A DNA stretch of 52,702 nucleotides, taken from the NCBI RefSeq assembly GCF_014083865.1, contig NZ_JACEFA010000017.1, forward strand, positions 1 through 52,702, written 5' to 3'. The DNA is from Paraliobacillus salinarum (GTDB taxonomy: Bacteria > Bacillota > Bacilli > Bacillales > Amphibacillaceae). The notes below the pieces were generated by a model that was not told the DNA's origin, made no database searches, and was given only the letters and a program-made list of their open reading frames with translations. This document shows positions 44,752 through 52,702 of this stretch, piece after piece. The first letter of the stretch is position 1. Each line of letters starts with the position of its first letter. The position numbers and the translations under genes were made by a program.

Positions 44752-45924
44752 TTATTTTAGTTCATCTAATGCAGCAATAATTTTGTTAATGCCTTCTTGC
44801 ACATAATTAGTTGGACTTGCAATGTTTATACGCATAAATCCTTGGCCTTTTTCACCAAACGAGACACCATCATTAAGACCTACCTTCGCCTTCTCCTGCA
44901 TGAACTTTTTCAATTCTGCTTGTTCGAGCTTCATATTGGTGCAATCTAACCAGATTAGATACGTCCCTTCAGGTTGAACAGCAGTAATCTCATCACGAGC
45001 TGCAAATGCATCGACTACAAGATCTCTATTTCGCTCTAACAGCTGCATGAGTTGGTCTAACCAATCTTTTCCTTCTGTATAAGCAGCTTCTATTGCAGTA
45101 ATTCCTAATGTGTTTATATGGTTCATTCCATATTTTCTAAATGCCTTGTTCATAGCCTTGCGTCGCTTTTCATTTGGAATAATAGCGTATGACACTTGTA
45201 AACCGGCGATATTAAATGTTTTTGTTGGTGATAGACAAGTAATTGTTTGTTGATTGACCTCTTCTGATAACGAGCTAATTGGAATATGCTTGTGACCAGG
45301 GTAAATCAAGTCAGCGTGTATTTCATCAGATAAAATGGTTACATCATATTGTAAGCACAATTTTGCAAGCTGTTCTAGTTCTTCCTTCGTCCAAACTCTT
45401 CCAACTGGATTATGCGGATTACAAAGAATGAATGCACTTACTCCCTGTTTGAAGGAATTTTCCAAATCGTCGAAATCAATGGTGTAGTAGTTATCTTGAT
45501 AAATTAATGGATTCTGTACCAATTCCCGATCATGAGTTTTGATTAATTCAAAGAACGGAGGGTAGACGGGTGTTTGGATTGCAATTTTATCCCCAGGGTT
45601 TGTCTGTGTTAAAACAGCCATATGTAAGGTTGGGATAACACCAGGACTGTAGACAATCCAATCCTTCTCAATTTCCCATTGATGCTGCGTGAGTATCCAC
45701 TGTTGGACATGTTTGTTTATTTCATCATCTGTTACGGTATAACCGAAAATGCCATGATCTACTCGGTTCTTTAATGCCTGTTTCATCGCTTCTGCAATGG
45801 TTAAATCCATATCGGCAACCCACATCGGTTGAACGTTATTCGCTCCGTACAATTTTTCTACCATATCCCATTTTGCAGAACGTGTATTTTTTCTGTTAGG
45901 AAAATTTTCAAAAAGTGATACCAT
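44752..45924 (-). CDS. patB: PatB/MalY-type aminotransferase (cystathionine beta-lyase)
   Basis: A class I/II PLP aminotransferase of 390 residues in the MalY/PatB group, which cleaves cystathionine to homocysteine and can act as an aminotransferase. The PLP lysine is in S-P-T-K-T-F-N-I-A-G near residue 233; C-N-P-H-N-P-V-G-R near 170 and S-D-E-I-H-A-D near 200 are typical. A GTAGGAGG lies before the ATG. A strong hairpin terminator on the minus strand lies upstream at 46045-46079, which may act in its leader. Confidence 0.9.
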   Translation of the reverse strand: MVSLFENFPNRKNTRSAKWDMVEKLYGANNVQPMWVADMDLTIAEAMKQALKNRVDHGIFGYTVTDDEINKHVQQWILTQHQWEIEKDWIVYSPGVIPTLHMAVLTQTNPGDKIAIQTPVYPPFFELIKTHDRELVQNPLIYQDNYYTIDFDDLENSFKQGVSAFILCNPHNPVGRVWTKEELEQLAKLCLQYDVTILSDEIHADLIYPGHKHIPISSLSEEVNQQTITCLSPTKTFNIAGLQVSYAIIPNEKRRKAMNKAFRKYGMNHINTLGITAIEAAYTEGKDWLDQLMQLLERNRDLVVDAFAARDEITAVQPEGTYLIWLDCTNMKLEQAELKKFMQEKAKVGLNDGVSFGEKGQGFMRINIASPTNYVQEGINKIIAALDELK

Positions 45925-46044
45925 CGATTTGTTTCCTCCTACTCAGTCTTTGCCTTTTTTTCTAATATTTCTGCATTATAACATGTTTTAATGGAAACTT
46001 CGATGAAAACAAGGGTAAACCCGTTTATCGATATAAAAATAGAC

Positions 46045-46079
46045 AAAAAAATAAGCAAAGCGATAAAAGCTTTGCTTAT
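46045..46079 (-). terminator. Minus-strand terminator-like hairpin upstream of patB
   Basis: ATAAGCAAAGC (46051-46061) pairs exactly with GCTTTGCTTAT (46069-46079), and on the minus strand six T follow. No minus-strand gene lies just upstream, so it may be an attenuator in the patB leader or end a small RNA. Confidence 0.7.
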
Positions 46080-46270
46080 ACAGGGGGAATACGAGAAAGT
46101 CTTACTTATTACATTTATAGTATTAACTTTTTATTTGTTTTCTAAACCTCTTTTTAAAAAAATTATGCTACTTTTAAAAAATATGTTAGAATAAATAATT
46201 GTGTATTAAGTAGATATCAAAATGAAGTATATCTCATTCGATCATGAATAAAATAGTAGGAGATGTTAGT

Positions 46271-46663
46271 ATGTCAGAGAAGTTTACCGAAGGACAAGTA
46301 GTAGAAGGAAAAGTAACTGGTGTTCAATCATATGGAGCGTTTGTAGCGTTAGATAATGAGGTGCAAGGTTTAGTGCACATTTCTGAGGTTACACATGGTT
46401 TTGTAAAAGACATTAATGAATTTTTATCTGTTGGTGATGAAGTAAAAGTTAAAGTTTTATCAGTAGATGAAGAGAATAACAAATACGCTTTATCTATTCG
46501 TGCTACAGAAGAAGCACCGAAACAACAACAAGCAAAACCTCAATCAAAGCCAAAGCAACAAGTCAACACACAAAAAGAAGAAGCTGGCTTTAACACATTA
46601 AAAGATAAGTTAAATGAGTGGATTGAGCAATCTGAAGAGCGTACTAAAACTTTTCACAAATAA
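46271..46663 (+). CDS. yugI: S1 RNA-binding domain protein YugI (general stress protein 13)
   Basis: A 130-residue protein with one S1 domain at residues 1-73 (G-Q-V-V-E-G-K-V-T-G-V-Q-S-Y-G-A-F-V and G-L-V-H-I-S-E), followed by a Gln/Lys-rich linker and a short helical end. YugI/GSP13 associates with ribosomes in B. subtilis. The ATG at 46271 has TAGGAG upstream; the frame to 46244 lacks one. A terminator follows. Confidence 0.93.
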   Translation: MSEKFTEGQVVEGKVTGVQSYGAFVALDNEVQGLVHISEVTHGFVKDINEFLSVGDEVKVKVLSVDEENNKYALSIRATEEAPKQQQAKPQSKPKQQVNTQKEEAGFNTLKDKLNEWIEQSEERTKTFHK

Positions 46664-46668
46664 TAATT

Positions 46669-46709
46669 AAAAGCCTTTTAGCTGTTTTGTCAGCTAGAAG
46701 GCTTTTTTG
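46669..46709. terminator. Terminator after yugI
   Basis: AAAAGCCTT-TTAGCTG pairs with CAGCTAG-AAGGCTTTT around TTTTGT; six T follow on the plus strand. The minus strand has a weaker tail for yuzA. Confidence 0.88.
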
Positions 46710-46759
46710 CATAAATGATTGATTTAGATAATGATTCAAATAATGTATGAAGCTTACCG

Positions 46760-46999
46760 TTATTTTTCAGGTTGTGGCGCTCTAGACGAAGCCATTTCTT
46801 CTGATGGCTTGAATAATAAAGAGATACAAACTAATCCGCTAATACCTACTAAAGTATAGATGATTCGAGCGAATGCACCGCTTTGTTCTCCGCCACCGAA
46901 TATTGCTGCAACTAAATCAAATTGAAATAACCCGATAAGCCCCCAGTTCACAGCGCCAACAATGACTAATAGTAAAGTAATTCTTTGGATAGCGTTCAA
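46760..46999 (-). CDS. yuzA: DUF378 membrane protein YuzA
   Basis: A 79-residue protein of the DUF378/YuzA family, with two membrane helices: V-G-A-V-N-W-G-L-I-G-L-F near residue 15-26 is the family motif, and the second helix runs about 44-62. Start is TTG at 46999 with AAGGAGG 7 bases upstream. It is convergent with yugI. Function unknown. Confidence 0.87.
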   Translation of the reverse strand: MNAIQRITLLLVIVGAVNWGLIGLFQFDLVAAIFGGGEQSGAFARIIYTLVGISGLVCISLLFKPSEEMASSRAPQPEK

Positions 47000-47175
47000 T
47001 TGCTTAACCTCCTTTTTTCTTTAGTTATAGCTTAACTATTGTTAGAAAAAATATGTATGATTATTAAAATCTTTTCAGTGGAGTTCCGGATTTTTGTTGT
47101 TCTTTACTTGATTTACCTCACATGTTTAGGTACATTATTAATAACACTCGCTTAACTAAAAATGGAGGGTAAAAA

Positions 47176-48522
47176 ATGACACATGTACGTTTTGAGTATG
47201 ATAAAGCTTTAACATTCTTTGGAGAGCATGAATTAGATTATCTAAAGGAACCTGTTAAATTAGCACACGATATGGTACATAACAAGACAGGAGCAGGGAA
47301 TGATTTCTTAGGTTGGGTTGATTTACCTACTAACTACGATAAGAAAGAATTTGCTCGAATTAAAAAAGCCGCAGAAAAAATTAAATCTGATTCTGATGTT
47401 TTATTAGTCATTGGTATTGGAGGCTCCTATTTAGGAGCAAAAGCTGCGTTAGAAATGTTGAATCATTCTTTTTATAATATTTTACCTAAAGACCAACGAG
47501 ATACTCCGCAAATTATTTTTGTAGGGAATAGTATTAGTTCTACTTATATGAAAGAGTTATTTGACGTATTGAAGGATAAAGATGTGTCTATTAATGTTAT
47601 TTCTAAAAGTGGTACAACAACAGAGCCTGCATTAGCTTTCCGTATTTATCGTAAATTCTTAGAAGACAAATATGGGGTAGAAGAAGCAAAAGGCCGTATT
47701 TATGCAACGACAGATAAAGCGAAAGGTGCATTAAAAACTTTAGCAACAGAAGAAGGATATGAGTCATTTGTGATTCCTGATGATGTTGGTGGACGTTACT
47801 CTGTGTTAACGGCTGTTGGCTTGCTTCCGATTGCTGCCAGTGGTATTGATATTGATGCAATGATGGAAGGCGCACAGAAAGCACAAATAGAATTAAGTGA
47901 ATCAGATCTTACAAAAAACCCTGCATATCAGTATGCTGCTGTTCGTAATGTTTTATATAACAAAGGTAAGACAATTGAGATGCTAATCAATTATGAACCA
48001 GCGTTGCAATATTTTTCTGAATGGTGGAAGCAGTTATTTGGAGAAAGTGAAGGGAAAGATTTTAAAGGAATTTACCCTTCTTCAGCAAACTTCTCTACTG
48101 ATTTGCATTCACTAGGTCAATATGTACAGGAAGGACGTAGAGATATCTTTGAAACAGTTCTTCATGTAGAAGCACCAAAGTTTGATATGACCATTGAAGA
48201 AGATGCACAAGATCTTGATGGATTAAACTATCTTGCTGGTGAAACAGTCGATTTCGTTAATGAAAAAGCATATCAAGGAACAATGCTTGCTCATACAGAC
48301 GGTCAAGTACCTAACTTGATTGTGCACTTACCGAAACTAGATGCATATACATTTGGATATGTTTCGTATTTCTTTGAAAAAGCTTGTGCAATAAGTGGAT
48401 ATTTACTAGGAGTAAATCCATTCGACCAGCCAGGAGTAGAAGCATATAAGAAAAATATGTTTGCACTACTAGGCAAACCAGGCTTCGAAAAAGAAAAAGA
48501 AGAACTAGAAAAACGCTTATAA
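47176..48522 (+). CDS. pgi: Glucose-6-phosphate isomerase
   Basis: Interconverts glucose-6-phosphate and fructose-6-phosphate. The 448-residue length is that of Bacillus Pgi. Motifs: [12 protein letters not shown] near residue 75, S-K-S-G-T-T-T-E-P near 143, [11 protein letters not shown] near 205 and the catalytic Glu region G-E-S-E-G-K near 290. TGGAGGG precedes the ATG. It is monocistronic with a strong hairpin right after the stop. Confidence 0.97.
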   Translation: MTHVRFEYDKALTFFGEHELDYLKEPVKLAHDMVHNKTGAGNDFLGWVDLPTNYDKKEFARIKKAAEKIKSDSDVLLVIGIGGSYLGAKAALEMLNHSFYNILPKDQRDTPQIIFVGNSISSTYMKELFDVLKDKDVSINVISKSGTTTEPALAFRIYRKFLEDKYGVEEAKGRIYATTDKAKGALKTLATEEGYESFVIPDDVGGRYSVLTAVGLLPIAASGIDIDAMMEGAQKAQIELSESDLTKNPAYQYAAVRNVLYNKGKTIEMLINYEPALQYFSEWWKQLFGESEGKDFKGIYPSSANFSTDLHSLGQYVQEGRRDIFETVLHVEAPKFDMTIEEDAQDLDGLNYLAGETVDFVNEKAYQGTMLAHTDGQVPNLIVHLPKLDAYTFGYVSYFFEKACAISGYLLGVNPFDQPGVEAYKKNMFALLGKPGFEKEKEELEKRL

Positions 48523-48560
48523 AATGGGACAGAGGGGTCAGACCCCTCTGCCCCATTTTT
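48521..48560 (+). terminator. Terminator of pgi with GGGGTCAGACCCC core
   Basis: AAATGGGACAGAGGGGTC pairs with GACCCCTCTGCCCCATTT (one mismatch), followed by T residues. Its core is shared with the next hairpin. Confidence 0.88.
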
Positions 48561-48564
48561 ATGT

Positions 48565-48606
48565 GTTTTTTAGGACATTCGGGTCAGACCCCAATGTCCC
48601 AAAAAC
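48565..48606. repeat. Second palindrome with GGGTCAGACCCC core
   Basis: GTTTTT-AGGACATT-GGGTC pairs with GACCC-AATGTCC-AAAAAC. The T run is on the left and the A run on the right as part of the stem, so neither strand has a T tail after the stem. It repeats the core of the pgi terminator with different arms. Confidence 0.75.
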
Positions 48607-48620
48607 TTCAATGTCTTTAT

Positions 48621-49622
48621 TCAATTTAGTGGTGTTAGTAAGAGTAATTTATCTTCTTTTTTTAATGGTGTTTGAAAGGGGGGGTTCATCCATATTTCAT
48701 TGTTTCTGATTAAGCCGATCAACAGTCGCTCTTCTGAAACGAAAGCAGTGGTAGCGTCTAAAAAGGTTTGATCAAATAACGTTTCCGGCATACCAACAGA
48801 AGAGAACTGTTGTGTTGCAAGAATTTTGATTAATAGGTCAAATGGTTGCACAGTGGATACGCGGAAAATTTCTTGGTAGAATAATGTTCCCATAAAATCA
48901 TTTGAACGAATAACTGTTGTAGCTCCAGCTCTTTTTGCATTTGACACTTGTTCTTTCGTTAAAATCTCTGTCACAATATGAATATCCGGACTGTTCCCTT
49001 TTATAGCAACCGTTGTTAAAATACTTGCTTGATCTGCCTCGTGTTCTTTTTTTGCAGGATCAGCAGTAATAATTGCGTATGCAGCCTGTTGAATATTCGC
49101 TTTTTTTAATGTTTCATCAGAAGTCGAATCACCCCGAACAAAATGACAGGCGTGTTCTTTATGAGGGAATTTTTTCAGTGTGTGATCAATTAGCACGAAC
49201 GTGTCTTTCTTTTGATAGGTTTTCATCATTTCTAGTAATTGTCGTGTTCGTTCATTCCAACCTATAAAAACGATATGATCTCTTCCCTTAAATGCAATAT
49301 CACCTTTAATTATATCCTGTTCCTTTTTTATTGTAGCGGCTGAAATAGTTGCCATATAAAAAGTAACAAGACCTCCACCAGCTAAAATTAATGTAATACC
49401 GATTACCTTTCCTAGCGTACTTAAAGGAACAAAATCTCCATAACCGACGGTCGATCCAGTAACAAATGCCCACCAAATTCCTTCAAAGATTGTGGGGAAA
49501 TGTACAGGCTCTATTAAATGGATAGTGAACCCAAATAAACACATAAGAAGAATGACAGTCAAAAATAAGCGAATAATAACAGGTAAACGAAAGTAATAAG
49601 TCATAAATCTATATAAGTACAT
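48621..49622 (-). CDS. yugO: Potassium channel YugO with RCK domain
   Basis: A 333-residue MthK-like channel: two membrane helices (about residues 15-37 and 72-93), the selectivity filter T-V-G-Y-G-D at 58-63, and a cytoplasmic RCK/TrkA-N domain from about 115 (I-V-F-I-G-W-N-E-R, F-V-R-G-D) with an RCK_C end. YugO in B. subtilis releases K+ and is tied to biofilm signalling. No good ribosome site stands before the ATG at 49622. It lies convergent to pgi. Confidence 0.93.
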   Translation of the reverse strand: MYLYRFMTYYFRLPVIIRLFLTVILLMCLFGFTIHLIEPVHFPTIFEGIWWAFVTGSTVGYGDFVPLSTLGKVIGITLILAGGGLVTFYMATISAATIKKEQDIIKGDIAFKGRDHIVFIGWNERTRQLLEMMKTYQKKDTFVLIDHTLKKFPHKEHACHFVRGDSTSDETLKKANIQQAAYAIITADPAKKEHEADQASILTTVAIKGNSPDIHIVTEILTKEQVSNAKRAGATTVIRSNDFMGTLFYQEIFRVSTVQPFDLLIKILATQQFSSVGMPETLFDQTFLDATTAFVSEERLLIGLIRNNEIWMNPPFQTPLKKEDKLLLLTPLN

Positions 49623-49784
49623 CCCATCAACCTTTCTTTTGAAAATCCTTCATCAAAATGTATAAAGTTAAAATCGGTATCTGTTCTGACTCGTTTCTAG
49701 AAAAAATTCATCTTAATAGCTTATGTGTAGTATTACCAGAAAATTTGATATGATGTTAATAGATTATTTAGGAGGTTTTACATA

Positions 49785-50843
49785 ATGGAAAAAGAACGAC
49801 AAGCATTTTTAATGCAATTATTACAAACGCCTTCTCCATCGAGCTTGGAGATGGAAATTCAGAAAAAGTGGATAGAAGAAGTGAAACCATATGCTGACGA
49901 GATTATTACTGATCATGCAGGGAACGCGATAGGTGTTTTAAATAAAAATGCGCCATTTAAAATTTTATTAGCGGGGCATTGTGATGAAATTGCACTTATC
50001 GTTAATCGTATAGACGAGCAAGGTTATCTTTACGTAGAAAAAATGGGTGGCATAAATCCAAAAGCGGCGATTGGTATGAAGGTGACCATTCTTGGTTATG
50101 CGAAAACAATTACAGGAGTTATCGGAGTAAACGCGCAGCATCATGGTGGAATAAAAGGTGACTTCGAGCTAGAAGATTTATTTATTGATTGCGGGGCAAA
50201 ATCAAAAGAAGAAATAGAGGAATTTGTGCAAATTGGAGACTTAGCAGTGTACAAACGAGAGCCAGAAATATTAATGGATCGTTATGTATCTGGGCGGGGG
50301 TTGGATAATCGAACAGGTGCATTTATTGTTGCTGAAGTGCTAAGAAGACTGTCTGATAAAGAAATAAATGTAGGAGTTTATGCTGCTAGTACTGTTAACG
50401 AAGAGACGAATATGGGGGGAGCATATTTTGCTGCTGCCGGTATTGAACCAACGATGGCAATAGCGTGTGATGTTACTTTTGCAACCGACTATCCAAGTGT
50501 GAATAAAAATAAGCATGGTGATGTGAAATTAGATGGTGGACCTGTTTTAGCAAAAGGTGCACCAATTAACCGAAAAATAAATAAACTATTAGAAGATACA
50601 GCAAAACGGTTAAATATGAAGGTGCAATATGAGTTGACACCAAGAATGACTGGGACAGACGCAGATAAAATGCGTTTAACAGGAAAAGGTGTTCCTGTCA
50701 GTCTAGTTTCTCTCCCGTTACGCTACATGCATTCTCCGGTGGAAACGGCGAGTATAAAGGATATAGACGAGGAGATAGATTTATTAGTCGAAATGATTGC
50801 TTCGATGACCGGTGAAGAAAGCTTAAATCCGTTGGAAGATTAG
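49785..50843 (+). CDS. M42-family metallo-aminopeptidase/glucanase
   Basis: Cytoplasmic dinuclear zinc peptidase of the M42 family, 352 residues. Metal ligands and catalytic residues can be read: A-G-H-C-D-E-I near 66, G-L-D-N-R-T-G near 174, N-E-E-T-N near 208, A-C-D-V-T-F near 230, and Y-M-H-S-P-V-E near 315. M42 enzymes are oligomeric aminopeptidases related to YsdC/YtoP. TAGGAGG lies before the ATG. No clear terminator follows; the FMN riboswitch promoter starts 50 bases later. Confidence 0.92.
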   Translation: MEKERQAFLMQLLQTPSPSSLEMEIQKKWIEEVKPYADEIITDHAGNAIGVLNKNAPFKILLAGHCDEIALIVNRIDEQGYLYVEKMGGINPKAAIGMKVTILGYAKTITGVIGVNAQHHGGIKGDFELEDLFIDCGAKSKEEIEEFVQIGDLAVYKREPEILMDRYVSGRGLDNRTGAFIVAEVLRRLSDKEINVGVYAASTVNEETNMGGAYFAAAGIEPTMAIACDVTFATDYPSVNKNKHGDVKLDGGPVLAKGAPINRKINKLLEDTAKRLNMKVQYELTPRMTGTDADKMRLTGKGVPVSLVSLPLRYMHSPVETASIKDIDEEIDLLVEMIASMTGEESLNPLED

Positions 50844-50892
50844 TAAAAAAGGTTATGTCACAAAATTGTGAAAAAATTCACGTTTAAAATAC

Positions 50893-50921
50893 TTCACAAA
50901 AATTGCAGTTCGTTGTATACT
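50893..50921 (+). promoter_or_regulatory. Promoter of the FMN riboswitch-ribU transcript
   Basis: TTCACA (50893-50898), 17 bases, TATACT (50916-50921); the start near 50928 lies just before the aptamer. Confidence 0.65.
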
Positions 50922-50943
50922 ATTAGTAATTAAATATCGATTC

Positions 50944-51160
50944 TATCTTCGGGGCAGGGTGTAATTCCCGACCGACGGTGACAAGCAATTCGCTTGAAGT
51001 CCGTGACCCGCTTTTTGCGGTGGATCTGGTGAGATTCCAGAGCCGACAGTTAAAGTCTGGATGGGAGAAGATACGGAGCAATAAGGTATATTTTTTATGC
51101 CTTTATTTCCTAATACATGTGAACTCTAAAGCCCCCACGAGTGGTTTTAGAGTTTTATTT
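50944..51160 (+). promoter_or_regulatory. FMN riboswitch (RFN element) with terminator
   Basis: The RFN core is complete: GGGGCAGGGTGTAATTCCCG, ACCGACGGTGACA, AGTCCGTGACCCGC, GGTGGATCTGGTGAGATTCC, GAGCCGACAGTTAAAGTCTG, GATGGGAGAAGAT. P1 pairs TATCTTC (50944-50950) with GAAGATA (51067-51073). The platform is a terminator in which AACTCTAAAGCC (51122-51133) pairs with GGTTTTAGAGTT (51143-51154) and a T-rich tail follows. FMN should cause premature termination before ribU. Confidence 0.97.
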
Positions 51161-51234
51161 TGTTAGGAAGACTATTGCTCTCCCTTCATCAATAGTAAGA
51201 ATGGAATCGATATAGATGAAGGAGGAAGATTGTG

Positions 51235-51807
51235 ATGCAATCATCACGTTTGTTAAAGTTAATTATTATTGCTTTACTAGGTACAATTTCTATGGTTTTA
51301 CTGTTTGTCAATTTCCCAATTCCGTTTTTGCCACCTTATTTAAAGATTGATTTTAGTGAGGTGCCGGCATTAATTGCAGGTTTAATATTTACACCTGTGG
51401 CTGGAATTTTAGTGGAGGCTATTAAAAACTTACTTTATTTGCTCTATACAGGAGCAGGAGATCCAATCGGTATTGTAGCCAATTTCGTTGCTGGAACCTT
51501 GTTTGTTTACCCGGTAGCCCTTCTATATCATAAATTTAAAGGGAAGAAAACCATTGTTACTGGCCTTGTTACTGGTACCGTTGTAATGGCGATTGGAATG
51601 AGTGTGTTAAACTATCTTATTATTTTACCTGCGTATAGTTGGTTTATGGGCTGGGAAACCATGAGTAGTGGTGTAAAATTAGCAACTGTTGTGGGTGGAG
51701 TATTACCATTCAATTTTATTAAAGGTGTTATTTTGACCGCTCTATTTGTTCCGCTATTTGTGAAGTTAAAGCCATGGATTGATCAAAAACGAATGTCTTT
51801 TCATTAA
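51235..51807 (+). CDS. ribU: Riboflavin ECF transporter S component RibU
   Basis: Substrate-binding membrane protein for riboflavin, 190 residues with six helices, working with a shared EcfAA'T module elsewhere. The blocks F-P-I-P-F-L-P-P-Y-L-K-I-D-F-S-E-V-P near residue 26 and G-V-L-P-F-N-F-I-K-G near residue 160 are typical of RibU. The ATG at 51235 is 9 bases from AGGAGG; a GTG at 51232 is also possible. It is directly controlled by the FMN riboswitch, which supports the substrate. Confidence 0.95.
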   Translation: MQSSRLLKLIIIALLGTISMVLLFVNFPIPFLPPYLKIDFSEVPALIAGLIFTPVAGILVEAIKNLLYLLYTGAGDPIGIVANFVAGTLFVYPVALLYHKFKGKKTIVTGLVTGTVVMAIGMSVLNYLIILPAYSWFMGWETMSSGVKLATVVGGVLPFNFIKGVILTALFVPLFVKLKPWIDQKRMSFH

Positions 51808-51818
51808 TATAAAATAAA

Positions 51819-51865
51819 AAAAGGTTTGCTCTCCTACTAATTGCAGAAGGGCAAACCTTTTATTG
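51819..51865 (+). terminator. Terminator of ribU
   Basis: AAAAGGTTTGC (51819-51829) pairs exactly with GCAAACCTTTT (51851-51861) across a 21-base loop. Confidence 0.78.
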
Positions 51866-51867
51866 TT

Positions 51868-51893
51868 GGTTCTACGTCAAATAACGTTGGTAA
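51868..51893 (+). repeat. Possible terminal repeat of the ISL3-type element
   Basis: GGTTCTACGTCAAATAACG followed by TTGGTAA resembles ISL3-family ends, which commonly start GG(C/T)TCT and contain GTCAA. An inverted partner was not found on the other side of the transposase remnant. Confidence 0.35.
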
Positions 51894-51924
51894 GTCAAAA
51901 TAGTCAACTGAATTATTTATTGTT

Positions 51925-51967
51925 CATGTCCTGAAGCAGTTAAGCTGCTTTACGACATGTTTTTTCT
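51925..51967 (+). terminator. Hairpin with T run beside the ISL3 remnant
   Basis: CATGTC-TGAAGCAG pairs imperfectly with GCTGCTT-GACATG and is followed by six T on the plus strand. No plus-strand gene ends here; it may protect the element from outside transcription. Confidence 0.5.
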
Positions 51968-51993
51968 TTAATTCGTTTACTTGTTGTTTTGTT

Positions 51994-52290
51994 CTATTGG
52001 TTTAAATTTAAAGTGTAACAGTATTCGGCTTTGTAATTTGTGAAATTACGATAGCCATATGCGACTCGATTTAACGCTTTTACTTTATTGATCATCACTT
52101 CGATACGCCCGTTTTTATAGATAGAAGACCATTCTTTTTTTATATGAAAGTACGGACAATGTGTCGCTTCATACGTTAATGTAGAATGGATGAACTTATA
52201 TGTACGCCCTTTATATTCTTCAATCGTGATGACTTCTCCATCAGTGTAAATATTTTTATCTTGAACATGTAAAGTTTGTAATAGACAAGT
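51994..52290 (-). pseudogene. ISL3-family transposase with internal deletion
   Basis: One open frame of about 98 residues joins the two ends of an ISL3-family transposase. The first part (L-Q-T-L-H-V-Q-D-K-N-I-Y, then T-L-T-Y-E-A-T-H-C-P-Y) is the N-terminus up to the zinc-binding region; the second part (M-I-N-K-V-K-A-L-N-R-V-A-Y-G-Y-R-N-F) is the C-terminal block. The central DDE domain of roughly 300 residues is missing, so it cannot be active. A GGAGGG lies upstream, but no in-frame start codon follows it. Confidence 0.75.
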
Positions 52291-52702
52291 GAGTTCCCTC
52301 CTAGGATTGGTTTTCGTCGACTTTTATTCTACAGGGAAACTTACTTCTTTTCTATTTTTAAAAGACGTTTATGCGATAACGGCATTCTCCTAGCAAACAT
52401 CTAGGGTTGAGAGGCGCAGAGCGGAGAAAAAAGGCGAGACTCCTCGAAAATAAAGAGCCATTTTCATCGTGTGATGTATCGCTGCTGAAGCGTTCTTTGT
52501 CCTGCGAGAATAGCGCGAGCTGAAGATCCACTTGGTAAAGTGAATTTCTTTACTATGTTAGCTGAAGCCGTGCCCCATAGCCGTCAAGTTAAGCAAACAT
52601 TGAAAGTCAAGATTATCATATAAAACATTATTTTCCAGTTAAATAGGTATCCTTATATGGTTTGTTATTAGCCTTTCTTACATTTTCTTACTTATTGCTT
52701 AG
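52291..52702. other. Gene-free end region with an intergenic repeat
   Basis: No gene is visible. From about 52410 to 52590 the sequence is less AT-rich and contains phrases such as GCGCGAGCTGAAGATCCACT and TTAGCTGAAGCCGTGCCCC around an imperfect hairpin (CTTGGTAAAG with CTTTACTATG). I have seen similar phrases between genes of many Bacillaceae, so this looks like a dispersed repeat; it may extend beyond the window. Confidence 0.5.

Noticed and set aside
45991-46194. 67-residue open frame with a hydrophobic C-terminus
   Set aside because: No ribosome site, and a perfect minus-strand terminator hairpin lies in its middle. More likely a chance frame in AT-rich leader DNA.
48524-48709. 61-residue frame after pgi
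   Set aside because: It runs through both palindromes and into the 3' end of yugO; no ribosome site.
50978-51166. 62-residue frame across the FMN aptamer
   Set aside because: It overlaps the conserved riboswitch core and terminator; the conservation is explained by RNA structure.

Overview
The window is AT-rich DNA from an endospore-forming member of the Bacillaceae. Gene content and order follow two Bacillus subtilis chromosomal blocks: yus/met/suf, then yun/yut/yui/yug. Sporulation genes (yunB, yutH and two coat-like proteins) mark it as a spore former. Two sodium-coupled-type carriers (NhaC and NSS families) and a KhtTU-type antiporter would suit a halotolerant genus near Oceanobacillus, Virgibacillus or Gracilibacillus, but the genus is inferred and not resolved. 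No rRNA, tRNA or CRISPR was seen.

Layout. 1-230: 3' end of an IS3-family element. 265-3514: OsmC protein, two spore-coat-like proteins, yusI, gcvH, yusF, yusE and a TlpA-like thioredoxin. 3628-6498: SAM-riboswitch-controlled metNIQ methionine importer. 7171-12346: sufCDSUB iron-sulfur assembly operon. 12509-15937: yunD, an HD-GYP protein and yunB. 15938-17866: a lysine riboswitch in front of an NhaC-family carrier. 17952-19697: an NSS transporter with its MetS-type 32-residue subunit. 19746-23375: yunA, yutD, flavodoxin, yutG, yutH. 23410-26735: hom-thrC-thrB. 26870-27181: a 52-bp tandem repeat array. 27271-31425: yutI, yuzD, an MFS transporter, dapF, a BsrE-like type I toxin-antitoxin locus and yutM. 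31702-35523: an accessory block (two acetyltransferases, a lipoprotein, small membrane proteins, a zincin-like protein). 35631-43275: yumC, yutJ, yuiC, yuiD, bioY, deoD, ptsH, khtT, khtU. 43351-50843: a lipoprotein, Cu/Zn superoxide dismutase, patB, yugI, yuzA, pgi, yugO and an M42 peptidase. 50893-51807: FMN riboswitch and ribU. 51868-52702: a broken ISL3-family transposase and an intergenic repeat.

How it works together. Uptake of nutrients under direct metabolite control is the main theme: methionine (SAM riboswitch), probably lysine (lysine riboswitch), riboflavin (FMN riboswitch) and probably biotin (BirA-like operator before bioY). Iron-sulfur biogenesis is spread over the suf operon, yutI and yutM. 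Redox genes include yumC, yutJ, a flavodoxin and several thioredoxin-like proteins.

The most notable items outside the conserved backbone are: a compact type I toxin-antitoxin locus between dapF and yutM, with both promoters and both terminators readable; a three-copy 10-bp repeat that appears to have frameshifted the end of an acetyltransferase; the decaying 52-bp tandem array; a leader terminator ahead of patB; and paired hairpins sharing one core between pgi and yugO.
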